Shown here in pieces: positions 45,197-53,568 of a stretch of 64,000 nucleotides of DNA. Source of the stretch: Aureicoccus marinus (lineage in GTDB: Bacteria > Bacteroidota > Bacteroidia > Flavobacteriales > Flavobacteriaceae); assembly GCF_002954325.1 (NCBI RefSeq), contig NZ_MQVX01000001.1, positions 2,772,768-2,836,767 on the forward strand, read 5' to 3'. The translations under genes were made by a program, and so were the position numbers. Position 1 is the first letter of the stretch. Each line of letters opens with the position of its first letter. Below the pieces are notes generated by a model that ran no database searches, had not been told where the DNA came from, and saw only the letters and a list, made by a program, of their open reading frames with translations.

Positions 45197-46798
45197 ATGA
45201 ATTACCTGGATTACTTGATTATAGTCGTGTATCTCTTTGCCTTTCTCGGCTTGGGTTACCTCTTTAAAGAAAACAAGTCGTCTGGGGATTACTTCCTCGG
45301 TGGTCGCAGTATGGGGTGGTTCCCTTTGAGTTTGTCTACCATGGCCACTCAGCTTTCGGCCATCAGCTTTATTTCGGCCCCAGCTTTGTGGGGCTTAAAG
45401 AGGGGGGAGGTTTGCAATGGCTGACCTTTGAGTTCGGGGTGCCCCTGGCCATGGCCTTTTTGCTCATCGCTTTGATCCCCAGTTTGCACAAGGCAGGGAT
45501 TGTAAGTGTTTACGAGTACCTCGAAAAGCGCTTTGATGCCTCTTCTCGTCTCTTGATTAGTGTTGTCTTCCAGATTAGCCGATCTGTGGCAACCGGGGTA
45601 ATGGTGTATACCATGGCCCTCATTCTACAAGCGACCGTTGGGGTAGATTTTTGGATCTCGGTGTTGATCATAGGGGTAATTACCCTCATCTACTCTTTTC
45701 AGGCGGAATGAAGGCCGTGATTTGGGGGGACGTCGTTCAGATGTTTATCCTCTTTATCGGAATTGTGCTCTGTCTGGCCTTTGGCCTGGAGGCTCTGGGA
45801 GGATTCGATAACTTCTTGACCCATGTCGATACGGATCGAATAACAGCCGTGGATTTTTCGAAATGGGGTTTCAACAATGCCGATGGGCAGGATGAATTTG
45901 GATTTTGGCCCATGGTGATTGGAGGCTTCTTTTTGTATGCCTCTTATTACGGAACCGATCAAACCCAAAGCCAGCGCCTGTTGTCAGCCAAAGACTTGCC
46001 GACCATCAATAAACTTTTACTGGCCAACGGGGTCTTTCGTTTTCCGATAACCCTGACCTATTGTATCATGGGCTTGGTTCTGGGAACCTTGTTCTTTCAG
46101 GATCTCGGGTTTCAGGAGGCGCTCGATGCTACCTACCAGAAGAATATTGGTTCCCTGGAAGGCAAACGCGCTGACTTGATGGTTCCGGTTTTTATCATGA
46201 CCTATTTACCAATGGGGTGATTGGGGTCTTGATTGTAGCCATTATGTCGGCCGCCATGTCGACCTTGAGTTCCACCGTGAATTCTTTGTCGGCGGTGACC
46301 ATGGAAGACTTCGTCAAGCGCTTTAAGCCCGGTATTTCGGAAAAGGCTTATGTGCGTAATTCTCGACTGCTCTCCTTGTTTTGGGGGGTTGTCTGTTTGG
46401 CGATTGCCTTTTTTGCCGGAAAGATTGAAGGCACGGTGATCGAGGTGATCAACAAGGTGACTTCGGTCTTTTTTGGCCCTATTCTGGCTTCGTTTATATT
46501 GGCTATCCTCTTTAAGCGAGTTCATGCCTTGGGCGCCAATCTAGGGATTGTCGCCGGGGTTGGTCTGAATATCTACCTCTGGCTCGCGGTTCCACAAATC
46601 TTTTGGTTCTGGTGGAATGCGATCGGCTGTTTGGTTACCATAGTCGTTGCCGTTGTTGTTAGCCTCATCATTCCTAGGCCAAGCAAAGAAGGGATTGCCC
46701 TGGTCTTTCAGGACAGCAAAAAAGAATTGGGGATCTTACTCGGTTTCTTTGCCCTGATCGTTTGGCTTAGTGTCCAACTGCCTTCTTGGTTGAGTTAA
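45197..46798 (+). pseudogene. Sodium/solute symporter (SSS family), three frameshifts
   Basis: A membrane transporter of about 13 helices. Seen: DYFLGGRSMGWFPLSLSTMA, SAISFISAPA, IYSFQ(G)GMKAVIWGD, LPGxxDQTQSQR-like GTDQTQSQRLLSA and IMSAAMSTLSSTVNSLSAV (sodium-site serines). Three bases are missing: one T near 45385 (APAFVGLKEGGGLQWL restored), one G near 45702 and one C near 46209. Each repair restores the family sequence, for about 535 residues. It lies 29 bases behind the GH63 gene and four bases before glycerate kinase; the expected cargo is a glycosylglycerate or a sugar. As read it is inactive. Confidence 0.85.
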
Positions 46799-46802
46799 GC
46801 AC

Positions 46803-47933
46803 ATGAAGATTGTCCTTGCACCCGATAAATTCAAAGCTTCCCTTACTGGAGCAGATTTTTGTCGCATCGTAAGCGGGGTACTGAAGGGGGTGAAACCGGA
46901 TTTAGAAGTCACAGAGATTCCCTTGGCCGATGGTGGCGATGGAACAGCGGAGGTTTTGGAAGCGCGATTAGGAGCAGAGCGCATCGAAGTCAATGTTTCT
47001 GACCCTTTGTTTCGACCTATTCAGGCCGACTATCTCTTTGAAACCAGAACCAAACTGGCTTTTATTGAAATGGCCAAGGCTTCGGGTTTTGCCTTGCTCA
47101 ATCCGTCAGAGCGAAACCCGATGAACACCAGTAGTTATGGGACCGGAGAACTGATTCGGGATGCCCTGCAAAAAGGGGCGAAGCGTATTGTTCTCGGAAT
47201 CGGTGGAAGTGCAACCAACGATGCGGGTATAGGCCTGGCAGCGGCTCTCGGGTACCGGTTTGTAGATGCTCAGGGAGTTGCTTTGTCTCAGGTCGGAAAG
47301 AATTTACCTCACATTCATCAAATCATCAGACCTGAAAACGACTTACTCGACGGAGTACAGATCGAACTGGCTTGTGATGTATCGAATCCCTTCTATGGAA
47401 AAGAGGGGGCAGCCTACGTCTACGGGCCTCAAAAAGGGGCCAGCGAACAAGAGGTGGAGTATTTGGATCAGGGCTTGCAGCATTTAGCGGATCTGATCAA
47501 GTCTGACTTTGGCCTAGACGTCCAAACGGTGCCAGGCGCTGGTGCTGCCGGAGGCATTGGGGGCGGTGCGGTTGCTTTTTTGGGAGCCAAGCACCGTGCC
47601 GGTATAGAACTCGTTAAGGATCTTCTCGATTTTGACACTCAGATCAAAGGGGCCGATTGGATCATCAGTGGTGAGGGTGCTTTGGATGAACAATCTTTTT
47701 ACGGTAAAACCATTAAGGGAGTCTGTGACTCGGCTGCTGCCCTAAGCATTCCGGTCGCCGTTTTTTGTGGCCATTTGGATTTGACCCGTCAAAAGCAAAA
47801 GGAGGTGGGGATTGCTTATGCTACTTCGATCAATAAGCCCGGTCAATCCTTGGAAGAGGCCATCGCTTCCACTTCCAAAAATCTCAAAGACGCTGTCGAA
47901 CAGTTTGCAAAAGAGTCTATCTTGGAGGGGTAA
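46803..47933 (+). CDS. glxK: Glycerate kinase
   Basis: A 376-residue type-1 glycerate kinase (GlxK/GarK). Seen: MKIVLAPDKFKASLTG at the N-terminus, IPLADGGDGTAEVL, MAKASGFALLNPSERNP, TSSYGTGELI, VLGIGGSATNDAG and the DWIISGEGALDEQS segment. It phosphorylates glycerate, normally giving 2-phosphoglycerate. Sitting behind GH63 and the symporter, it would use the glycerate released by GH63. The ATG is four bases after the symporter stop. Confidence 0.93.
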   Translation: MKIVLAPDKFKASLTGADFCRIVSGVLKGVKPDLEVTEIPLADGGDGTAEVLEARLGAERIEVNVSDPLFRPIQADYLFETRTKLAFIEMAKASGFALLNPSERNPMNTSSYGTGELIRDALQKGAKRIVLGIGGSATNDAGIGLAAALGYRFVDAQGVALSQVGKNLPHIHQIIRPENDLLDGVQIELACDVSNPFYGKEGAAYVYGPQKGASEQEVEYLDQGLQHLADLIKSDFGLDVQTVPGAGAAGGIGGGAVAFLGAKHRAGIELVKDLLDFDTQIKGADWIISGEGALDEQSFYGKTIKGVCDSAAALSIPVAVFCGHLDLTRQKQKEVGIAYATSINKPGQSLEEAIASTSKNLKDAVEQFAKESILEG

Positions 47934-47942
47934 ACCCACCTG

Positions 47943-49076
47943 ATGGAGCCATTTCTTCCTTGGATAATTGTCGTTTTTACCATGCTTTTCGTGCGTTGGG
48001 TGGGCAGCCGGAAAAACAAACTGATTCAGCGGATGCTCAATTGGTTACCAGCCATTTTACTCGCTTACATCTTGCCCGCCACCATCAGTGCTTATTTTGG
48101 GCTGGATTACAGTCAGCACAGTATTCACAGCGGAAGTAAACTCGTCTTGATTCCCTTGGCTATTCTATCGGTAATGGCCAGTATGACCCTGTCTCAGTTA
48201 AAAACCATCGGCTGGAAGCCCATTGTAATCTTCCTGGCCGGTTCCCTGTGGATCGCCGTTTTCCCGGTCGTCTATCTGCTGTTTTTCGCCCCTTCCGAGC
48301 TCTTGGACAACTTCTTTATTGACCTGGAGTACTGGAAAGGCTTGCCGCCCATTGTGGGCAGTTGGATTGGCGGAAGTACCAGTCAGCTCGTTCTAAAGGA
48401 AGTGGTGAACTGCCCAGAAAACGTCTTTTTGACCATTTTGATTCTCGATAGCATCCTGGTCAATATTTGGACTTTAATCATGTTCCAAAGCGTTAAGCGC
48501 AGCGATTGGATTAACCAGGTATTAAAGATTAAAAACAGTGAACCGCCCAAAGAAATTCACACGGATAAAGAGGGTCGTATGTCTGCTTGGTGGTGTCTAC
48601 TGATCTTTGCCTTAGGGATTGCCCTGGTCCACTATACCGTGCCGAGCTTTATCGTGCAGGTGGTGGTCTTGTCCTTACTCGGTCTTGTACTGGGGAATGC
48701 GATCAAGCCATGGAATTCTGCTTTTAGCCTTCGTTTAGGGGAAGTGTCCATCCTCTTTGTGATGGCCATTTTAGGACTCAAATTGCGCTTTGAACTGATC
48801 TCTTTTGAATCCCACTTTATTGGGTTTCTGGTCTTATGGCTTGTTGGGCACTTCGTTTTTATGTTGCTCTGCTCCAAACTACTGCGGGTTAATACCGCTT
48901 GGGTGTCTATTGCCAGTATGGCCAATGTCGGCGGGATAGCGACCGCCCCGGCTGTTACGGCGGCTTATAAAAGGGAGTGGATGCCTCACGCCATTGTCTT
49001 GGCCATCCTCAGTATGGCAACCGGGACCTTTTGGGGATTGTTGACTATCTTCCTGATTGAGAACTGGGTTATTTAA
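47943..49076 (+). CDS. DUF819-family membrane protein
   Basis: 377 residues with about ten hydrophobic helices. Two family repeats are seen: VGSWIGGSTSQLVLKEVV near residue 140 and SMANVGGIATAPAVTAAY near the C-terminus, both of the (G/A)-N-x-G-G-x-x-x-A-P type. DUF819 proteins are membrane proteins of unproved function, probably carriers. It lies 9 bases after glxK, so it may move a product or substrate of the pathway (glycerate, for example). Function unknown. Confidence 0.75.
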   Translation: MEPFLPWIIVVFTMLFVRWVGSRKNKLIQRMLNWLPAILLAYILPATISAYFGLDYSQHSIHSGSKLVLIPLAILSVMASMTLSQLKTIGWKPIVIFLAGSLWIAVFPVVYLLFFAPSELLDNFFIDLEYWKGLPPIVGSWIGGSTSQLVLKEVVNCPENVFLTILILDSILVNIWTLIMFQSVKRSDWINQVLKIKNSEPPKEIHTDKEGRMSAWWCLLIFALGIALVHYTVPSFIVQVVVLSLLGLVLGNAIKPWNSAFSLRLGEVSILFVMAILGLKLRFELISFESHFIGFLVLWLVGHFVFMLLCSKLLRVNTAWVSIASMANVGGIATAPAVTAAYKREWMPHAIVLAILSMATGTFWGLLTIFLIENWVI

Positions 49077-49081
49077 ACAGT

Positions 49082-50116
49082 ATGAAACAAACACTAGTGG
49101 TCGTTCTGCTCCTTATGGTCGGAACGGTATCGGCTCAATGGAGCCCCCAAAGAGTGGATTCACTGCCTTTGGATGAACTCAAACCCTCTTCCAGAAATCA
49201 TTTTCTGTTAAAGATGGGGGAGGAAGCAGCCGGCGTTGCTCAGGAAGTCCCTGTCATTGTTATACGAGGAAGGCAAGCCCTACCGGTATTGGGCATTTTT
49301 GCAGCTATTCACGGAAATGAAGTCAATGGCATTCAGGTCATTCGAGAGTTGGTGAATGGCTTGGACCCTAAGGAATTTAAGGGAACCCTTATCGCTGTAC
49401 CTGGACTCAATATACCTGCTTTACGGAATAACCAAAGAACTTATCCGGATGGAGTGGACCTGAACCGAATCTTTCCTGGTAAGGCGAAGGGCAACGGTTC
49501 ACAGCAGTATGTTTGGCAGATTACCCAAAAACTCCTCCCTTCTTTGGACTACCTCGTTGATCTTCACACCGCCAGTTTTGGAAGAGAAAACTGCCTCTAT
49601 GTGCGGGCGGATTTTTCTAATCCAAAGATTGCAGGCTTGGCCAGATCACAGCTGGCTGATGTGTACTTGAACAGCGGAGGAAAACCCAGTGCAGGGGCTG
49701 CGGCGAGTGGTTTAACTATGCGGGCTCAAGCCATGGGTATGGGTATTTCGGCGATTACGGTGGAGTACGGAAGCCCCCAAGTTTACCAGAAGGAGATGCT
49801 GCAAAAAGGTCTCCCTGGTCTTCGCAATACCCTCGTCCATCTGGGAATGCTTCAAGGAGAAGTCCAGCCTGTTCCGGAGCCTGTATTCTGTAAAAAATCC
49901 TACTGGATCTATACCACACAAGGGGGGTATTTGGATGTTCAGGTGAATCTAAAAGAAAAGCTTACCAAAGGGCAGGTTATTGCTGTGCTTCGCGACCCTT
50001 TCGGGCAAACCAAACAGACCTATTATTCCCCAGAAGATGGAATCGTCATCGGGAGGAGTTCCAACCCTATCAATGAAAGCGGAGGGCGGATAATTCATCT
50101 GGGCATCCGGGATTAA
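49082..50116 (+). CDS. Secreted M14-type succinylglutamate desuccinylase/aspartoacylase-family protein
   Basis: 344 residues with a signal peptide (VVVLLLMVGTVSAQ). Zinc ligands of the family are visible: HGNEVNGIQVIREL (HxxE) and DLHTASFGREN (His). DLNRIFPGKAKG holds the arginine-binding N-R pair; the C-terminal beta domain ends RIIHLGIRD. The secreted location and divergent sequence make a peptide- or lipid-linked acyl substrate more likely than succinylglutamate. Five bases after DUF819, perhaps cotranscribed. Confidence 0.75.
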   Translation: MKQTLVVVLLLMVGTVSAQWSPQRVDSLPLDELKPSSRNHFLLKMGEEAAGVAQEVPVIVIRGRQALPVLGIFAAIHGNEVNGIQVIRELVNGLDPKEFKGTLIAVPGLNIPALRNNQRTYPDGVDLNRIFPGKAKGNGSQQYVWQITQKLLPSLDYLVDLHTASFGRENCLYVRADFSNPKIAGLARSQLADVYLNSGGKPSAGAAASGLTMRAQAMGMGISAITVEYGSPQVYQKEMLQKGLPGLRNTLVHLGMLQGEVQPVPEPVFCKKSYWIYTTQGGYLDVQVNLKEKLTKGQVIAVLRDPFGQTKQTYYSPEDGIVIGRSSNPINESGGRIIHLGIRD

Positions 50117-50469
50117 GAAGATTCTCCCAGAGTAGCTTTATGTTTTCGATCAAGAGTGAGTAGGTGCAATTTGGTTAGCCTTCCCTACTGTAGGCAAAAG
50201 AAATCAGCAAGATTCCTGCCAATACGGAACAAAACATAAGGGTATTGGATCTGTATATTTACATAGTGTTAGGTGTTTGTTTTTGGGTTAGGTTTATTGA
50301 GATGCACGTCCACTGAAAATCCTGCGGGAAATGTGCGGTTTTAACAATTCTTCTATCTATATCACACTCTTAGAAGGTAAAACCATAATACAGTGTTATT
50401 TTCTTAACAAGAATTTTTCTTTCTGTTAAATTGTGTTAAATTCAGTGCGCATTAATTAACACACAAGAA
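50117..50469. other. 353-base noncoding stretch before the M43 protease
   Basis: AT-rich in its second half, with a direct repeat TGTTAAATTGTGTTAAATT near 50425-50443 that could hold promoter or operator sites. No exact TANNTTTG is found near the gene; a TATATTTA occurs farther upstream near 50250. No tRNA or hairpin terminator recognised. Confidence 0.3.
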
Positions 50470-51555
50470 ATGAAAAAAGGATTTTTAGCACTGCTATGCG
50501 GTGTATTTGTAATGGTGAGTTGTGAAGAAGACACTCTCCCCCAAGTGGATGACAGCCTCTCTTTTCAAGAAATCAAAGTGGACATGTCTGACTTTTATGT
50601 CGAAACCGAAGACTTTGAAGAATTGGATTTTAACTCTAAATCTCATGGAAAAAACTGTTACTCCATGAAAGTTCTGAATGAAAGACTGGCCGCAAACCCT
50701 GGATTGTATCAGAAAATGTACAATGTCGAGAAGCACACCCGTCAGTTCATCGCTTCCAAAAAGCCAGATAATCCTGGTGGTGGAAACGGCGGCGGTGGCG
50801 GCGGTGGCGAAGACCCACCTGTTGATGACAATTTAGGGGTGATTACCATTCCGGTCATCGTCCATATCGTTTACAACACAGCCTCTCAAAACGTAAGTGA
50901 TGCACAGATCAATTCTCAAATTGCTGTATTGAACGATGATTTTAGAGCGACGAATAGCGATGTTAGTCAGGTGCCTTCTCTATTTGCAGGAGTCGTGGCG
51001 GATGTAGAAATCAATTTTGTTCTGGATCAGGTTATTCGCAAGCAGACAACTAGAACTTCCTTTGGAACAAACGACGCGATTAAGTTCGATTCTCAAGGAG
51101 GTAGCAATGTGGTTACTCCTGGAACTCATTTGAATATGTGGATTGGCCCAATTGGTGGAGGAATCCTAGGATATGCTCAGTTCCCAGGTGGAAGTAGTTC
51201 TACCGATGGTGTAGTGGTAGACCCACTTTACTTCGGAACAACCGGTACGGCTACTGCTCCATTCGATGGAGGACGTACCATGACGCATGAAGTAGGTCAC
51301 TGGTTGAACCTTCGCCACATCTGGGGTGATGGTCGCTGTAACCGGGACGATTTTGTTGATGACACACCACGTTCTGATCGTCCAAACTACGGATGCCCTG
51401 GGTTCCCAACAACCCACTGCCGTACAACGGATATGACCATGAACTACATGGATTATGTAAACGACGATTGTATGTACATGTTTAGTGCTGGTCAAAAAGA
51501 AAGAATGCGCGCTCTTTTCGCTCCAGGAGGGGTAAGAGAAAGTATTTTGCCTTAA
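50470..51555 (+). CDS. M43-family (cytophagalysin/pappalysin-like) zinc metalloprotease lipoprotein
   Basis: 361 residues. Lipobox MVSCEEDT (Cys about residue 18), an acidic N-terminal region, a low-complexity Gly linker (GGGNGGGGGGGEDPP) near residue 100, then a metzincin domain. The zinc site is THEVGHWLNLRHIWGD (HExxHxxxxRH type), followed by DDTPRSD, CxxxxPTTHC-type cysteines and the Met-turn MNYMDY. The catalytic Glu is present. It would cleave external proteins at the cell surface. It ends before a strong bidirectional terminator. Confidence 0.88.
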   Translation: MKKGFLALLCGVFVMVSCEEDTLPQVDDSLSFQEIKVDMSDFYVETEDFEELDFNSKSHGKNCYSMKVLNERLAANPGLYQKMYNVEKHTRQFIASKKPDNPGGGNGGGGGGGEDPPVDDNLGVITIPVIVHIVYNTASQNVSDAQINSQIAVLNDDFRATNSDVSQVPSLFAGVVADVEINFVLDQVIRKQTTRTSFGTNDAIKFDSQGGSNVVTPGTHLNMWIGPIGGGILGYAQFPGGSSSTDGVVVDPLYFGTTGTATAPFDGGRTMTHEVGHWLNLRHIWGDGRCNRDDFVDDTPRSDRPNYGCPGFPTTHCRTTDMTMNYMDYVNDDCMYMFSAGQKERMRALFAPGGVRESILP

Positions 51556-51576
51556 TCCTCTGAATAAGAGTTAAAG

Positions 51577-51606
51577 AAAAAAGGAGCGCCAATGGGCGCT
51601 CCTTTT
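51577..51606. terminator. Bidirectional terminator
   Basis: AAAAAAGGAGCGCC-AATG-GGCGCTCCTTTT: a perfect eight-base-pair GC-rich stem flanked by A and T runs. It should stop both the M43 gene from the left and the DUF4382 remnant from the right. Confidence 0.85.
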
Positions 51607-51617
51607 GTTTTTGGTTA

Positions 51618-52185
51618 TTATTCTTGACTAGCTTCTAAAACAAAATCAGCCTCGGTCTTACTTTCCTCTGTAATCTCAACCGAAAGCATATCGCTGCTAA
51701 TAAAACCTTCTTTGGCGGCTAAGTCCTTGTAGGTGCCGTGGGGATCCAATCCAAGGTTCTTATAAGCCCCATTCACATAAGAAAAGGCTTTGGTATTGAT
51801 GGTGTCCCCGGCAATGACGGTTATTTGTGCTCCATGCACAGGTATAAATGATTCCTCCATTAAAGTCCTAACTGAACCTAAAAAACTACCTGTTTCTCGA
51901 TCTGCACGGACTTTGATCACCGGTTTAAAAGGCGAATCCACGGATTACTTCAAGCGTCTTTGAATTACCCTGAGGAACAAAGGAACGACTCAGGTCAAAA
52001 TCCAAAAGGAGATTGGTGGGGAGGTTCCCTTTTACATCAAAACAAGGGTTTAGCTTGAGTTTACTTCCACTGTTGGAACCACTCCATTCCATAAGATAAT
52101 AGCCAGAAAAAGGTAAAATAATGATCTCAAAGGAGTTACCTTTTGTAAATTGTGTGATAAAAGTGTTGGAAATGGAGGGTGAACC
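51618..52185 (-). pseudogene. DUF4382-like protein remnant, truncated and frameshifted
   Basis: The minus strand reads GKNSFEIII-like sequence, then KLKLNPCFDVKGNLPTN, LLLDFDLSRSFVPQGNS and FKPVIKVRADRETGSFLGSV in two frames; the LDFDLSRS...KPVIKV pattern is the core of DUF4382 lipoproteins. The frame breaks at AAAA (51927-51930, plus strand), where an extra base is likely. An in-frame stop at 52186-52188 cuts off the N-terminal half, including the expected signal, so the gene is defunct even if the frameshift is corrected. The open C-terminal piece alone is 107 residues. Confidence 0.6.
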
Positions 52186-52294
52186 CTAAGAAAGTTTCGT
52201 GTTTTTCGATGAAAGGCATGCTTTATTATAGCAGAAATCCATTTGGCCCTTATTTTTCCCAATAGAATATGTTAACCATTAAAGAACCAGTTCA

Positions 52295-52768
52295 ATGAAA
52301 AAAATAATCATCTTGATCGCTTTGATTGCCGTATCCTGCGGTAGCTCAAAAACGGTCACCGCTTCCAAAAAGGTCATTAAAGGCAGTTGGACCTTGACCG
52401 ATGTTACTTATTCCAAGCAAGGAGGTTTCACGGTCAATCTCTTAAACGACGCTGGAACCGAATGCTTTGAACAGAGCAATTGGAACTTTATACCCAATAA
52501 CAATAAAGGTACTTATACCCTTCAAGGAGCAAACTGTGATGGGGAAGAGCGTTACTTCATCTTTACCCTTGCTGAAGTGGATGCTGAAACTGGACTCTAT
52601 GATTTCTTGATCAAGCCGACCAATGCGAAAGGCAAATCTACGACTAACAACAGTGGATTTAGACTGCATTTGGATCAATTGAGCGAAACGAATATGCGCT
52701 GGTCTCAAACGGTAGACGTTGTGGGAACCCCGCTAACTATTTACATGAACTTTATTAAAAATAACTAG
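52295..52768 (+). CDS. Lipocalin-like lipoprotein
   Basis: 157 residues. Lipobox AVSCGSSK near residue 15. The rest looks like a small lipocalin barrel: KGSWTLTDVTYS (the GxW-type first strand), SNWNFIPNNNKGTYTL, and MRWSQTVDVVG. Ligand unknown. It lies two bases before the OmpA-type gene and is probably cotranscribed with it. Both could work in outer-membrane maintenance. Confidence 0.7.
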   Translation: MKKIIILIALIAVSCGSSKTVTASKKVIKGSWTLTDVTYSKQGGFTVNLLNDAGTECFEQSNWNFIPNNNKGTYTLQGANCDGEERYFIFTLAEVDAETGLYDFLIKPTNAKGKSTTNNSGFRLHLDQLSETNMRWSQTVDVVGTPLTIYMNFIKNN

Positions 52769-52770
52769 CC

Positions 52771-53475
52771 ATGAAAGCAACAAAACAAGCTGTCATTCTT
52801 ACTTCAGCCATTGTATTGAGTTTATTCAATGTCAACTGTTCTGTCATTCAGAATGCAAACAACAAGCAAAAAGGTGGGGCAATTGGCGCCGCCGGAGGAG
52901 CCGTTATTGGTGCCATTATCGGGAATAATATCGGAAAAGGAGGTAACGGAGAATTAGGCGCCGTGATTGGCGGTGTCCTCGGTGGTTCCGCTGGAATACT
53001 CATTGGCTCTAAGATGGACAAGCAAGCCCAAGAGATCAAAAACGAAGTGCCTGGTGCTCAGGTTGAGCGTGTAGACGATGCCATCGTTTTGACATTTGAA
53101 GATGGGAGCGGAATCTACTTCGATACCAATAAATTCAATATCAACAGTGCATCGAGAACAACCCTGAACAAGCTGACCGTAATACTAAAGGACTACCCGG
53201 ACACCAATATTTTGGTTGTGGGTCATACCGATAGTGTTGGTTCCGAGGAGTACAATATGGAACTTTCTAAAAACCGTGCCTATTCGGTTACGAATTTTCT
53301 GATCAACAACGAAGGTTTACCCAGCAGCCGATTGAGTACCAACTGGTTTGGGGAGCAACAACCCCTTCACAATAATGAATCGGCAGAAGGCCGTGCGAAA
53401 AATAGACGAGTAAACATCGTCATCTTGCCCAATGAAAAGATGAAGAAACAGGCTATTCAAGAAGCAGGTCGCTAA
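52771..53475 (+). CDS. OmpA-family lipoprotein with glycine zipper
   Basis: 234 residues. Lipobox VNCSVIQ, a glycine-zipper segment (GAIGAAGGAVIGAIIGNNIG; GAVIGGVLGGSAG) that inserts in or lies along membrane, and a C-terminal OmpA peptidoglycan-binding domain: VVGHTDSVGSEEYNMELSKNRA and EGRAKNRRVNI. It should anchor the outer membrane to peptidoglycan. It follows the lipocalin-like gene by two bases and ends before a strong terminator. Confidence 0.88.
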   Translation: MKATKQAVILTSAIVLSLFNVNCSVIQNANNKQKGGAIGAAGGAVIGAIIGNNIGKGGNGELGAVIGGVLGGSAGILIGSKMDKQAQEIKNEVPGAQVERVDDAIVLTFEDGSGIYFDTNKFNINSASRTTLNKLTVILKDYPDTNILVVGHTDSVGSEEYNMELSKNRAYSVTNFLINNEGLPSSRLSTNWFGEQQPLHNNESAEGRAKNRRVNIVILPNEKMKKQAIQEAGR

Positions 53476-53500
53476 AGGGGTCTGGACTATCAATAACAAC

Positions 53501-53526
53501 AACCGGCTTTTAGGCCGGTTTTTTTT
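53501..53526 (+). terminator. Terminator after the OmpA-family gene
   Basis: AACCGGC-TTTTAG-GCCGGTT followed by TTTTTT: a seven-base-pair GC-rich stem with an eight-T tail. Confidence 0.85.
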
Positions 53527-53568
53527 GCGAGAAAAGTTGACCTCATAATTTGATCAAGCTCTGAGGAG

